Source of the DNA: Clostridiales bacterium UBA6468
Lineage (GTDB): Bacteria; Bacillota; Clostridia; Oscillospirales; Oscillospiraceae
Direction of reading: 5' to 3'
Length of the DNA stretch: 21,714 nt
Assembly (NCBI GenBank): GCA_002436765.1
Contig: DJNI01000092.1
Coordinates: forward strand, 1-21,714
Below are positions 6,753 to 13,667 of the stretch, piece by piece. A model generated the notes under the pieces. It made no database searches. It was not told the DNA's origin and worked only from the letters and a program-made list of their open reading frames with translations. The position numbers were made by a program, and so were the translations under genes. Position 1 is the first letter of the stretch. Every line of letters starts with the position of its first letter.

Positions 6753-8663
6753 GTGGTGGAAATGATTGCATCCATGGAAACGTACCTGCGGCGGGGGCGG
6801 CGAACGTGTCAGAGGCTGCTGCTGAACCCCAAGATCCGCACGGGAGGGGTCGTCCTTCTGTGCGGCGGCAGCGGGTTTCTGCTCAGCGCGGCCAGCCTGG
6901 GCAATTATCCCCAGCCCCTGGCCATGGGGCTGATCCTCGCCATGAGCGGCTGGCACGCGGCGGTCATGAGTCTGGGGGCGATGCTGGGCTACTGGGTCTT
7001 CTGGGGCATCGCGGGATTGCAGGGGCTGGTGTGGTCGGCCTCCGGCGGACTGCTGGCGCTGCTCCTCGCCCGGCACATCCCGGAGGAGCAGCCGCTGATT
7101 CTGCCCGCCATTGCCGCATTCCTTACGGCGCTGACCGGACTGCTGTTCCAGCTGGTGCTGCGGGACACCGTGCCGGTGCCGGTCTATTTCCTGCGGATTC
7201 TTCTTGCCGCCGGGGCGGGACTGCTGTTCCCCGTGGCGCTGGGCAGGCGCACCGCCGTCACCGACTGGCTGGTGGGGGGCGTTGCGGTGCTGGCGCTGGC
7301 CCAGGCTTCACCGGCGCCTTATCTTGGATTGGGGTATCTCGCAGCGGGGGCGCTGGCGGTGGGACGCGCTTTCCCCGCCGCGGTGCTTGGAGGGTTGGGG
7401 CTGGATCTGGCGCAGGTGACGAACGTTCCCATGACGGCGGTGCTGTGTCTCGCGGGCGTGATCCGCATGGTTCCCTTTGAGCGCAAGTGGATGCGCTGTC
7501 TCGCGCCGGGGGCGGCGTGCCTGGTGGTAATGGCGATCTGCGGCATTCGGGATTACACGCCGCTCCCGGGGCTGATTCTCGGCGGCGGGCTGGGAATTCT
7601 GATGCCGCCCTCTCAGGAGACCGCCCGCCGCCGGGGGGAGACGGGGCTGGCGCAGGTGCGGCTGGAGCTGGGGGCGGAAGTCCTCGGCGTCACCCAGCAG
7701 CTTTTTCTGGAAACCGCGCCGCCCCCCGTTGACGCTTCCGCCGTGCTGCAAAAGGTGCGGCAGCGCGCCTGCGGCAGCTGCTCCGCCCGGAACAGCTGCC
7801 CCCAGCAGTCGTCGCTGGATATTTCTCTGCTGCAAAACCCCCTGGACGCCCAATGCCGCAAGTCGGGGCGGCTGATTCCCGAGCTTCGCCGGGGGCAGGA
7901 GCTGCTGAAGCTGCTGAAAGCCGACAGCGCCCGGCAGTCGGAGTACCGGGCGGCAATGGTGCAGCAGTATCAGTTTCTGGGAGATTATCTGCGGGGGCTT
8001 GCCGACGATCTGCCCCGCCGGGGGCAGCGGCCGCGGGCATGGTTTCGCGCCGAGGCCGCCGCCCGCAGCCGCAGCAAGGAGCTTGCCAACGGCGACCGGT
8101 GTCTTGCCTTTCCGGGATCCGAGTGCCGGTACTACGTCCTTCTGTGCGACGGGATGGGCACCGGGCTGGGCGCCGCCCAGGAGGGGCAGTCGGCGGGAGC
8201 GCTTCTGCGGCAGATGCTCACCGCCGGGTTTCCCGCCGCCCACGCCCTGCGCACCCTCAACAGCATTCTCGCCCTTCGGGGAAGCGCCGGGGCGGTCACG
8301 GTGGATCTGGCGGAACTTCATCTCGACACCGGCCACGCCACGCTGTACAAGTGGGGCGCCGCCCCCAGCTGGCTGCTTCGCCGGGGCAGCGCGGAAAAAA
8401 TAGGGACAGCCACCCCACCGCCGGGGATTTCCGTAACGGAAAGCCGGGAAACGGTGGAGAAGCTGTCCCTGCGTCGGGGGGAAGCGCTGGTATTGCTCAG
8501 CGACGGCGTGGATGGAGAGGGAATCCCCCGCCGGTCTGACCTGACTCCGGACATGCCGCCTGGGGAGCTGGCGGCAAAAATTCTGGAGTATGGCCGCGGG
8601 AAGCAGACGGACGACGCCACGGCGGCAGTCATCCGGCTTCGTCCTGCAAGCCTGGAATCATAG
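6753..8663 (+). CDS. spoIIE: Stage II sporulation protein E, membrane PP2C phosphatase
   Basis: A 636-residue protein. In Bacillus SpoIIE dephosphorylates SpoIIAA, which frees sigma-F in the forespore, and it also acts at the asymmetric septum. Residues about 30-285 form a run of roughly ten membrane helices. A cytoplasmic linker carries the Cys cluster CGSCSARNSC (340-349). The C-terminal PP2C domain (about 430-630) shows DGMGTG (D466), LLSDGVDGE (D584) and TDDAT (D620, D621), the metal-binding acidic residues. It is clearly shorter than the 827-residue B. subtilis protein, mainly in the middle regulatory region. Start: GTG at 6753 or 6756 best fits AAGGAAAGG; ATG at 6762 is the alternative. 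It is transcribed alone, divergent from the CYTH operon. It marks the organism as an endospore former. Confidence 0.94.
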   Translation: MVEMIASMETYLRRGRRTCQRLLLNPKIRTGGVVLLCGGSGFLLSAASLGNYPQPLAMGLILAMSGWHAAVMSLGAMLGYWVFWGIAGLQGLVWSASGGLLALLLARHIPEEQPLILPAIAAFLTALTGLLFQLVLRDTVPVPVYFLRILLAAGAGLLFPVALGRRTAVTDWLVGGVAVLALAQASPAPYLGLGYLAAGALAVGRAFPAAVLGGLGLDLAQVTNVPMTAVLCLAGVIRMVPFERKWMRCLAPGAACLVVMAICGIRDYTPLPGLILGGGLGILMPPSQETARRRGETGLAQVRLELGAEVLGVTQQLFLETAPPPVDASAVLQKVRQRACGSCSARNSCPQQSSLDISLLQNPLDAQCRKSGRLIPELRRGQELLKLLKADSARQSEYRAAMVQQYQFLGDYLRGLADDLPRRGQRPRAWFRAEAAARSRSKELANGDRCLAFPGSECRYYVLLCDGMGTGLGAAQEGQSAGALLRQMLTAGFPAAHALRTLNSILALRGSAGAVTVDLAELHLDTGHATLYKWGAAPSWLLRRGSAEKIGTATPPPGISVTESRETVEKLSLRRGEALVLLSDGVDGEGIPRRSDLTPDMPPGELAAKILEYGRGKQTDDATAAVIRLRPASLES

Positions 8664-8684
8664 TAGCACAACTGCGGCGCAGAT

Positions 8685-8693
8685 TTTGTCGAA
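8685..8693 (+). promoter_or_regulatory. Possible Spo0A box
   Basis: TTTGTCGAA matches the 0A-box core TGTCGAA with both flanking T residues. It lies 22 bases after the spoIIE stop and about 280 bases before the next promoter, so a role in controlling the operon at 9017 is uncertain. Such a 9-mer can occur by chance. Confidence 0.3.
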
Positions 8694-8773
8694 ACACAAC
8701 ATGTGGGATTGAAAAAAGTGGAAAAATCACAAGATGTAGGTGATGCTGGGGAAGGGAGGAAGGAAGCCGCGCA

Positions 8774-8921
8774 TTTTGCGTGAGAAACCGGGTATCGGCG
8801 GAGGGTAGACCCCATTCCCTCACTCAAAAGGGACGCCCCCAAGTGGGGCAAACAAAGGGTGCTATCTCCGCTTTTCCGTAACTCGCCGTGTTTCAGCGCC
8901 CCCCTCGTTCCGAGGGGGGCG
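8774..8921 (+). other. Three serial stem-loops, possible structured RNA or dispersed repeat
   Basis: Stem 1 pairs TTTTGCGTGAG (8774-8784) with CTCACTCAAAA (8819-8829), 10 of 11 positions, enclosing a small GGG-TAGA-CCC hairpin. Stem 2 pairs GCCCC (8835-8839) with GGGGC (8845-8849). Stem 3 pairs CGCCCCCCTCG (8897-8907) with CGAGGGGGGCG (8911-8921) around a TTC loop, perfectly. No U-run follows. It resembles no RNA family I can name with confidence. Confidence 0.45.
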
Positions 8922-8963
8922 TCGTGCGTCTTAGGCAACACCCCCGATTTCCGCTTTCTCCGA

Positions 8964-8992
8964 TTGACACCGCCCCGGATTCGGGGTATACT
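8964..8992 (+). promoter_or_regulatory. Strong sigma-A promoter for the DUF308-to-rqcH operon
   Basis: Perfect TTGACA (8964-8969), 17-base spacer, TATACT (8987-8992). The start is expected near 8999, directly before GAGAGGTG and the ATG at 9017, giving a leader of about 18 bases. Confidence 0.9.
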
Positions 8993-9016
8993 GAGTTTCG
9001 GAGAGGTGACCCTGTT

Positions 9017-9550
9017 ATGAAAGATACCATTTTGTCCGTCCTTCGTCTGATTGCTACCCCGGTGCTGCTGATGGTGCTGGGTCTGATCCTTCTCATTCAT
9101 CCGGACTCTGCCTCCGCCCTTGTGGCGCAGATTCTGGGGTGGGGGCTGCTGATCGCGGGCGTCGTGTTTGCCGTCAGCGCCGTCGCCGGGCATTTCGACA
9201 CCCTGGGGAAGGTGCTTTCCGCCGTCTGCTGCTTCGCCGTGGGCGCGTGGCTTCTGCGCAATCCTTTGATGCTGGCCGCGGGGCTGGGGCGTCTGGCCGG
9301 TATCCTGCTGGCCGTCCGGGGTGTTCAGGACATTCTGAACGCAAGCCGGTATCATTACGGCATTCTTCCCGCCGTCATTACCACGGTTCTGGGCGCGGTG
9401 CTGATCGCTCTGCCCATGACGACCTCCCGGGTCGTCATAAGCCTGTGCGGATTGCTGGTGCTGATCGTGGGCGTCGCCATTCTGGTTGACCGGATGAGAA
9501 ACCGCCGCCCCAAGGAACCGTCGGAATCCGACATCATCGACGCGCTGTGA
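9017..9550 (+). CDS. DUF308 (HdeD-like) membrane protein
   Basis: A 177-residue protein with six predicted membrane helices arranged as three similar pairs, the DUF308/HdeD pattern: about 8-28, 36-57, 64-80, 86-103, 113-131 and 138-156, then a polar tail RMRNRRPKEPSESDIIDAL. The E. coli namesake HdeD is linked to acid resistance; in Clostridia the function is unknown. The ATG at 9017 is chosen because GAGAGGTG precedes it and the promoter at 8964-8992 lies just upstream, which rules out an in-frame start further upstream (ATG near 8888). It is the first gene of a six-gene operon; its stop overlaps the GTG start of the next gene by 4 bases. Confidence 0.85.
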   Translation: MKDTILSVLRLIATPVLLMVLGLILLIHPDSASALVAQILGWGLLIAGVVFAVSAVAGHFDTLGKVLSAVCCFAVGAWLLRNPLMLAAGLGRLAGILLAVRGVQDILNASRYHYGILPAVITTVLGAVLIALPMTTSRVVISLCGLLVLIVGVAILVDRMRNRRPKEPSESDIIDAL

Positions 9551-10014
9551 AAATCGCGTCCTGCGCCCTCGCCGGACGAACCGGCCACGAAGCGGGGCGT
9601 GCGCTGCTGGCGGCGCTTTACCGGGAGGAAACCGGACTGGATTTGCCGCCTATCGCCGTAGCGGCGGGGGGCAAGCCCTATTTCCCCGGCAGCGGCTGGC
9701 ATTTTTCCGTTTCCCACACCCCCCGGCATGCGTTCTGCGCCCTGTCCCGGCGGGAGGTCGGCATTGACGCCGAGGAGCTTGACCGGAACGTAAACCTTGC
9801 CCTGGCGGAGAAAATTCTGTCCCCCGGGGAAAAGGCGCAGTTCGACGCCGCCCCGGACAAGCGCCGGGCGCTGCTGACCTTCTGGGTGCTGAAGGAGGCA
9901 CAGGTCAAGCGCACCGGGGAGGGTCTGCGGGGATACCCCAACGGGACGGATTTTTCCCTGGACGACCCCCGGGTCACGGAGATGGACGGCTGTCTGGTGG
10001 CCGTCATTGAGTAG
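9547..10014 (+). CDS. 4'-phosphopantetheinyl transferase, Sfp/AcpT-like
   Basis: A 155-residue enzyme expected to move the 4'-phosphopantetheine arm from CoA to a serine of an acyl, peptidyl or aryl carrier protein. Motifs: GGKPYFP then HFSVSHT (41-58), VGIDAEELDR with Mg-binding D74 and E76, and FWVLKEAQVKRTGEGL with E117 (112-127). It is shorter than Sfp (about 224 residues), lacking part of the N-terminal pseudo-dimer half, but all catalytic motifs are kept. The GTG start shares GTGA with the DUF308 stop, so translation is coupled. No carrier protein, NRPS or PKS gene is in view, so it may serve the housekeeping acyl carrier protein or a distant pathway. Confidence 0.9.
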   Translation: MKIASCALAGRTGHEAGRALLAALYREETGLDLPPIAVAAGGKPYFPGSGWHFSVSHTPRHAFCALSRREVGIDAEELDRNVNLALAEKILSPGEKAQFDAAPDKRRALLTFWVLKEAQVKRTGEGLRGYPNGTDFSLDDPRVTEMDGCLVAVIE

Positions 10015-10035
10015 CTTATTGTATAAGGAGAGCTT

Positions 10036-10797
10036 ATGCTGTTTGACACCCACGCCCATATGGATGACCGCGCCTTTGACGCCGACCGGGAAGCGCTTCT
10101 GTCCGCCCTTCCGGAGCAGGGCATCGGGCTTTTAATGAATCCCGGATGCAGTCTCGCGTCCTCCCGGGCGGCTTCCGCTCTGGCTGACCGGTATGACTAC
10201 ATCTACGCCGCCGTCGGCTCCCACCCGGACGCCGCTGACGAGGTAAACGACGCCGTTCTGGAAGAATACCGAACATTATGTAAACTGAATCCCAAAATCA
10301 AGGCCATCGGCGAAATCGGCCTTGACTATCATTACGAGGACATCCCGCGAGACCGTCAGCAGGCGGCCTTCCGCGCCCAGATGGGGCTGGCGCGGGACTT
10401 AAGTCTGCCCGTCATCGTCCACGAGCGGGAAGCCCATGAGGATGGGCTTCGCATTGTGGAGGAATTCCCGGAGGTCACGGGGGTATTCCACTGCTATTCC
10501 GGCTCGGCGGAAATGGCGAAATGGCTCATCGCCCGGGGCTGGTACATCGGCTTTACCGGTGTTCTGACCTTCAAAAACGCCCGGAAAGCGGTGGAGACCG
10601 CCGCCGCCATCCCCTTGGAGCGCATTGTCTTAGAAACCGACTGCCCCTACATGTCCCCGGAGCCCTTCCGTGGGAAACGCAACGACCCCGGAAAGCTGTA
10701 CCGCATGGCGGAGCGTCTGGCGGAAATCCGGGGCATTTCCGTGGAGGAAGTCCACGCCGCCACCATGGAAAACGGGAAACGGCTGTATCGGATATAG
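10036..10797 (+). CDS. tatD: TatD family metal-dependent hydrolase (DNase)
   Basis: A 253-residue TIM-barrel hydrolase. The full metal set of the family is present: H6 and H8 in DTHAHMD, E93 in GEIGLD, H129 in VIVHERE, H152 in FHCYSG, and D202 in LETDCPYM. Members are 3'-5' exonucleases or AP-endonucleases, or act on D-aminoacyl-tRNA-like substrates. AAGGAGAG lies 4 bases before the ATG, 21 bases after the previous stop. Third gene of the operon; in many Firmicutes TatD lies near RNA-processing genes, as here. It carries an RTTATGTAAAC site at 10275-10285, read Leu-Cys-Lys. Confidence 0.95.
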   Translation: MLFDTHAHMDDRAFDADREALLSALPEQGIGLLMNPGCSLASSRAASALADRYDYIYAAVGSHPDAADEVNDAVLEEYRTLCKLNPKIKAIGEIGLDYHYEDIPRDRQQAAFRAQMGLARDLSLPVIVHEREAHEDGLRIVEEFPEVTGVFHCYSGSAEMAKWLIARGWYIGFTGVLTFKNARKAVETAAAIPLERIVLETDCPYMSPEPFRGKRNDPGKLYRMAERLAEIRGISVEEVHAATMENGKRLYRI

Positions 10798-10823
10798 AAA
10801 CGCTCAGAAAGGCGGTGCCGGAT

Positions 10824-11330
10824 TTGAAAACAAAAAAACTGACGCTGCTGGCGCTGCTGGCCGCCATTGCCCTGACCATTTTCATGATCGAAGCCCAGAT
10901 CCCCTCCCCGGTTCCCATTCCCGGTGTGAAGCTGGGGCTTGCCAACATTGTAACGGTGTTCACCGTCTTCGTGCTGGGGCCGAAGGAGGGCGCGGCGGTG
11001 CTGGCGGTGCGGATTTTTCTGGGGGCGGTGTTCGCCGGGAATTTCAGCACCATTCTGTACTCCGGCGCCGGGGGCGTCTGCGCCATCGGCGTGACCGTCG
11101 CCCTACGGAAAATCCTTACGAAAAAGCAGCTCTGGGTCGCCGGGTGTCTGGGCGCCGTCGCCCACTCCGTCGGGCAGATGGCCATGGCCGTCGCCCTGAC
11201 GGGGACGGTGTCCCTGGCGGTTTACCTGCCGGTGATGATCGTCATCAGCATTCTGACCGGGCTGTTCACCGGGCTTTGCGCCCAATTTCTGGTCAATCGG
11301 GAGAAGCTATGGAAAATTATTTCAAAATGA
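10824..11330 (+). CDS. Gx transporter family protein (heptaprenyl diphosphate synthase component I-like)
   Basis: A 168-residue membrane protein with about five helices. The signature stretch PIPGVKLGLANIVTVF near residue 30, followed by FLGAVFAGNFSTILYSGAGG, is characteristic of the Hpre_diP_synt_I / Gx family, whose fold resembles ECF transporter S components. The name 'heptaprenyl diphosphate synthase component I' is historical; a vitamin or isoprenoid-related uptake role is inferred in the literature but not proven. No ATG is available: TTG at 10824 is preferred, with AAAGGCGG 8 bases upstream; GTG at 10815 overlaps that site. Its 3' end overlaps mrnC by 22 bases. Confidence 0.85.
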   Translation: MKTKKLTLLALLAAIALTIFMIEAQIPSPVPIPGVKLGLANIVTVFTVFVLGPKEGAAVLAVRIFLGAVFAGNFSTILYSGAGGVCAIGVTVALRKILTKKQLWVAGCLGAVAHSVGQMAMAVALTGTVSLAVYLPVMIVISILTGLFTGLCAQFLVNREKLWKIISK

Positions 11331-11734
11331 ACCTGCCTCAGTCGGAGATCGACGCCATTTCCAATCTGGGGCTTGCCCATATGGGGGACTGCGTGTTTGA
11401 GATTCTCTGCCGGGGCTACCTCTGCGCCCGGGGGGAGAAGACCGTGGGGCAGCTGCACCACGACACCATTCAGATGGTGAAGGCCACGTCCCAGGCAAAA
11501 TTCGCGGACAAGCTGCTGCCCCTGCTGACCGAGGAGGAGCTTGCCTACTACCGCCGGGGGAAAAACGCCCATGTCCACGCGGTGCCCAAATCCGCCACCC
11601 CCGCCGAGTACGCAAAGGCCACCGGCTTAGAAGCCCTGTTCGGCGCGCTGTACCTGGCCGGGAAAACCCAGCGGCTGAACGAACTGTTCAAGGCCGTTAT
11701 GGAAGATCAGGAGGGACTGCATCATGGCATTTGA
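11309..11734 (+). CDS. mrnC: Mini-ribonuclease III
   Basis: A 141-residue, RNase III-fold endonuclease without the double-stranded RNA-binding domain; in B. subtilis it matures 23S rRNA. Visible are the catalytic helix LAHMGDCVFEIL with D27, the conserved YYRRGKNAHVH (80-90), and GLEALFGALYLAG with E108, the second metal-binding acidic residue. The length fits the family (about 140). GGGAGA precedes the ATG at 11309. It overlaps the Gx gene by 22 bases upstream and rqcH by 11 bases downstream, so translation is probably coupled across all three. In other Firmicutes mrnC is near cysS/trmH; here it sits with rqcH, another ribosome-related gene. Confidence 0.93.
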   Translation: MENYFKMNLPQSEIDAISNLGLAHMGDCVFEILCRGYLCARGEKTVGQLHHDTIQMVKATSQAKFADKLLPLLTEEELAYYRRGKNAHVHAVPKSATPAEYAKATGLEALFGALYLAGKTQRLNELFKAVMEDQEGLHHGI

Positions 11735-13505
11735 TGCCTTTTTCTTATCCGCCGTGCTGGAGGAGGTCCGCACGCGGTGCATCGGCGCACGGGTGGAGAA
11801 AATCCACCAGCCCGCCAGAGACACGATAATTGTTCATCTGCGCTGCCAGGAGGGACGGGAAAAGCTGCTTTTCGCCGCCAACCCCACCGCCCCCCGGCTG
11901 CATCTGACGGCGGCTTCTCCGGAGAATCCGGCGCAGCCGCCCATGTTCTGTATGCTTCTGCGCAAGCACCTTCTGGGGGCAAAGCTGACGGAAATCACCC
12001 AGCCCCCCATGGAGCGGGCGGCGGCGTTCCGGTTCGACTGCACCGACGAGATGGGCTTTCCCGTGCGGAAAACACTGGTAGCCGAGCTGATGGGGCGCAC
12101 CTGCAATCTGTATCTGCTGTCCCCCGAGGGGCGGATTCTGGACTGCCTGCGGCGCATCGGCCTGGACGAAAGCGCCAAACGGGCGGCGCTGCCGGGTCTT
12201 ATGTATCAGCCGCCGGAGCCGGTCACGAAGCTGAACCCGCTGGACAGCGCCCCGGAGGGGGATGTTCAGCGTTATGTAAACTTGCTCACAGCCCCCGGCG
12301 CGGACATTCTGGCCGACCGGCTGATGGACACCCTGGGCGGCCTGTCCCCGCTGGTGTGCCGGGAGGCGGCGCTGTACGCCGCCGGAAGTACGGACGCCCG
12401 CATCGATGCGCTGGACGTGGACACCACCGCCGACAAGCTGTCGCTGTTCTTCCACGAGCACTTAAGCCACCCCGCGCCCTATTATTATGCCCTCCCCGAC
12501 GGCACGCCGAAGCAGTTCGCCTTCTGCCCCATCCGGGAATACGGCGAATGCCGCCGCGCCGCGTCCTTCGGAAAGCTCCTGGACATGTACTACACCGTCC
12601 GGGATCAGAAGGACGCCATGCGGCAGAAGGGTCAGGCCGTGCGCAAGACCGTTCAGAATCTGTGCAGCCGCCTGACGAAAAAGCTGGCCATTCAGGAAAA
12701 GGAGCTGGAGGCCACCTACGACCGGGAGCGTCTGCGCCAGCTGGGGGATATCCTCACGGCCAACCTCCACCGCATCGTGAAGGGGCAGACCAGCGTTCGG
12801 TGCGAGGACTTCTACGACGAGGAAATGCGGCCGGTGGACATTCCCATTTCCCCCATTCTCTCCCCCAACCAGAACGCCGCCAAGTATTATAAGGACTACG
12901 CCCGGATGAAAAACGCGGAGAAAGAGCTGACGAAGCAGCTGGAGCTGGGGAGGCTGGAGCTGGACTACCTGAAAAGCGTGCTGGAGGAGCTGAACCGCGC
13001 CGGTACCGAGGGAGAGCTGGAAGAAATTCGCCGGGAGTTACAGGAGGGCGGGTATCTCCGTCCCGACACCGACCGGAAGCGCATGAAGCAGGCCAAGCTG
13101 CCCCCCATGCGGTTTGAAAGCACCGACGGCTATCCGATCTACGTCGGCCGGAACAACCGGCAGAACGACGAGCTGACCTTCCGCCTTGCCCGGAAGGACG
13201 ACATCTGGTGCCACGCCTCCAAGGTGCACGGCTCCCACGTCATCATCTCCTGCGGCGGCACCACGCCCCCGGACGATACCGTCACCCAGGCGGCGCAGCT
13301 GGCTGCCTACTACGCCGAAACCGGGGGCGGGCAGAACATCCCCGTGGACGTGACGCCGGTGAAGCAGGTGAAGAAAATCCCCAACGGCAAGCCCGGCATG
13401 GTGATCTACCACACCTACCGCACCGTGATCGCCAATCCCTACCCGGACATCGTGGTGGACGCGCTGAACGCGGAAGAAAAGGGGGAACGTCATCGGATGC
13501 CGTAG
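11724..13505 (+). CDS. rqcH: RqcH, Rqc2/NEMF/FbpA family ribosome quality-control factor
   Basis: A 593-residue protein that binds stalled 50S-peptidyl-tRNA complexes and recruits Ala-tRNA to add poly-Ala degradation tails. The order is NFACT-N (about 1-165, with PPMFCMLLRKHLLGAKL), a helix-hairpin-helix part, a long coiled coil (about 290-440), and NFACT-R (about 465-570, with KDDIWCHASKVHGSHVII). Residues 97-98, where the tRNA-binding Asp-Arg pair lies in B. subtilis, are Glu97-Arg98, a conservative change. AGGAGG lies 10 bases before the ATG; the start overlaps the mrnC end by 11 bases. Last gene of the operon, closed by the terminator at 13515-13553. Older databases call it fibronectin-binding protein. 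It has an RTTATGTAAAC site at 12271-12281. Confidence 0.95.
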   Translation: MAFDAFFLSAVLEEVRTRCIGARVEKIHQPARDTIIVHLRCQEGREKLLFAANPTAPRLHLTAASPENPAQPPMFCMLLRKHLLGAKLTEITQPPMERAAAFRFDCTDEMGFPVRKTLVAELMGRTCNLYLLSPEGRILDCLRRIGLDESAKRAALPGLMYQPPEPVTKLNPLDSAPEGDVQRYVNLLTAPGADILADRLMDTLGGLSPLVCREAALYAAGSTDARIDALDVDTTADKLSLFFHEHLSHPAPYYYALPDGTPKQFAFCPIREYGECRRAASFGKLLDMYYTVRDQKDAMRQKGQAVRKTVQNLCSRLTKKLAIQEKELEATYDRERLRQLGDILTANLHRIVKGQTSVRCEDFYDEEMRPVDIPISPILSPNQNAAKYYKDYARMKNAEKELTKQLELGRLELDYLKSVLEELNRAGTEGELEEIRRELQEGGYLRPDTDRKRMKQAKLPPMRFESTDGYPIYVGRNNRQNDELTFRLARKDDIWCHASKVHGSHVIISCGGTTPPDDTVTQAAQLAAYYAETGGGQNIPVDVTPVKQVKKIPNGKPGMVIYHTYRTVIANPYPDIVVDALNAEEKGERHRMP

Positions 13506-13514
13506 GAACATTGC

Positions 13515-13553
13515 CGACCGCTGACATGCCACAGGCAGCGGTCGAATTTTTTT
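13515..13553 (+). terminator. Intrinsic terminator after rqcH
   Basis: CGACCGCTG (13515-13523) pairs perfectly with CAGCGGTCG (13536-13544), 12-base loop, followed by seven T residues (13547-13553). It closes the operon that starts at 9017. Confidence 0.9.
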
Positions 13554-13562
13554 GGAAATAAA

Positions 13563-13577
13563 TGCAAATAATTCTCA
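13563..13577. promoter_or_regulatory. Fur-like 7-1-7 box upstream of perR
   Basis: TGCAAAT-A-ATTCTCA matches the Fur-family 7-1-7 consensus TGATAAT-N-ATTATCA at 11 of 14 informative positions. It lies 8 bases upstream of the -35 box at 13586, in an otherwise A+T-rich patch. Confidence 0.5.
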
Positions 13578-13585
13578 TTTTCCTC

Positions 13586-13614
13586 TTGACAAATGCGTCG
13601 CCCCGTGCTATACT
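13586..13614 (+). promoter_or_regulatory. Strong sigma-A promoter of perR
   Basis: Perfect TTGACA (13586-13591), 17-base spacer, TATACT (13609-13614). The start is expected near 13621, inside the palindrome at 13620-13646. Confidence 0.9.
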
Positions 13615-13619
13615 CTGGA

Positions 13620-13646
13620 TATAAATAAGAACCGTTCTTATTTATA
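13620..13646. promoter_or_regulatory. 27-bp operator: perfect 12-bp arms around CCG, over the perR start site
   Basis: The left arm TATAAATAAGAA (13620-13631) is the exact reverse complement of the right arm TTCTTATTTATA (13635-13646). The site covers the predicted transcription start, so a bound dimer would block initiation; autoregulation by the Fur-family protein encoded just downstream is the simplest reading. It is not the standard PerR box (TTATAAT-N-ATTATAA) nor the standard Fur box. In RNA it could also form a 12-bp hairpin at the 5' end. Confidence 0.75.
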
Positions 13647-13667
13647 AACAAATCAGCGGAGGCGTCT

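Larger units (their letters stand above)
8664..9016. other. 353-base intergenic region with no gene
   Basis: There is no open frame with a ribosome binding site here. In order it holds an exact TTTGTCGAA Spo0A-type box, an A-rich stretch (8711-8740) with weak dyad symmetry, three serial hairpins (8774-8921) and the promoter of the DUF308 operon (8964-8992). No hairpin is followed by a proper T-run, so a textbook terminator for spoIIE is missing. Confidence 0.7.

Noticed and set aside
7308..8336. 342-codon open frame antisense to spoIIE
   Set aside because: Low-complexity product from G+C-rich antisense; spoIIE is certain on the plus strand.
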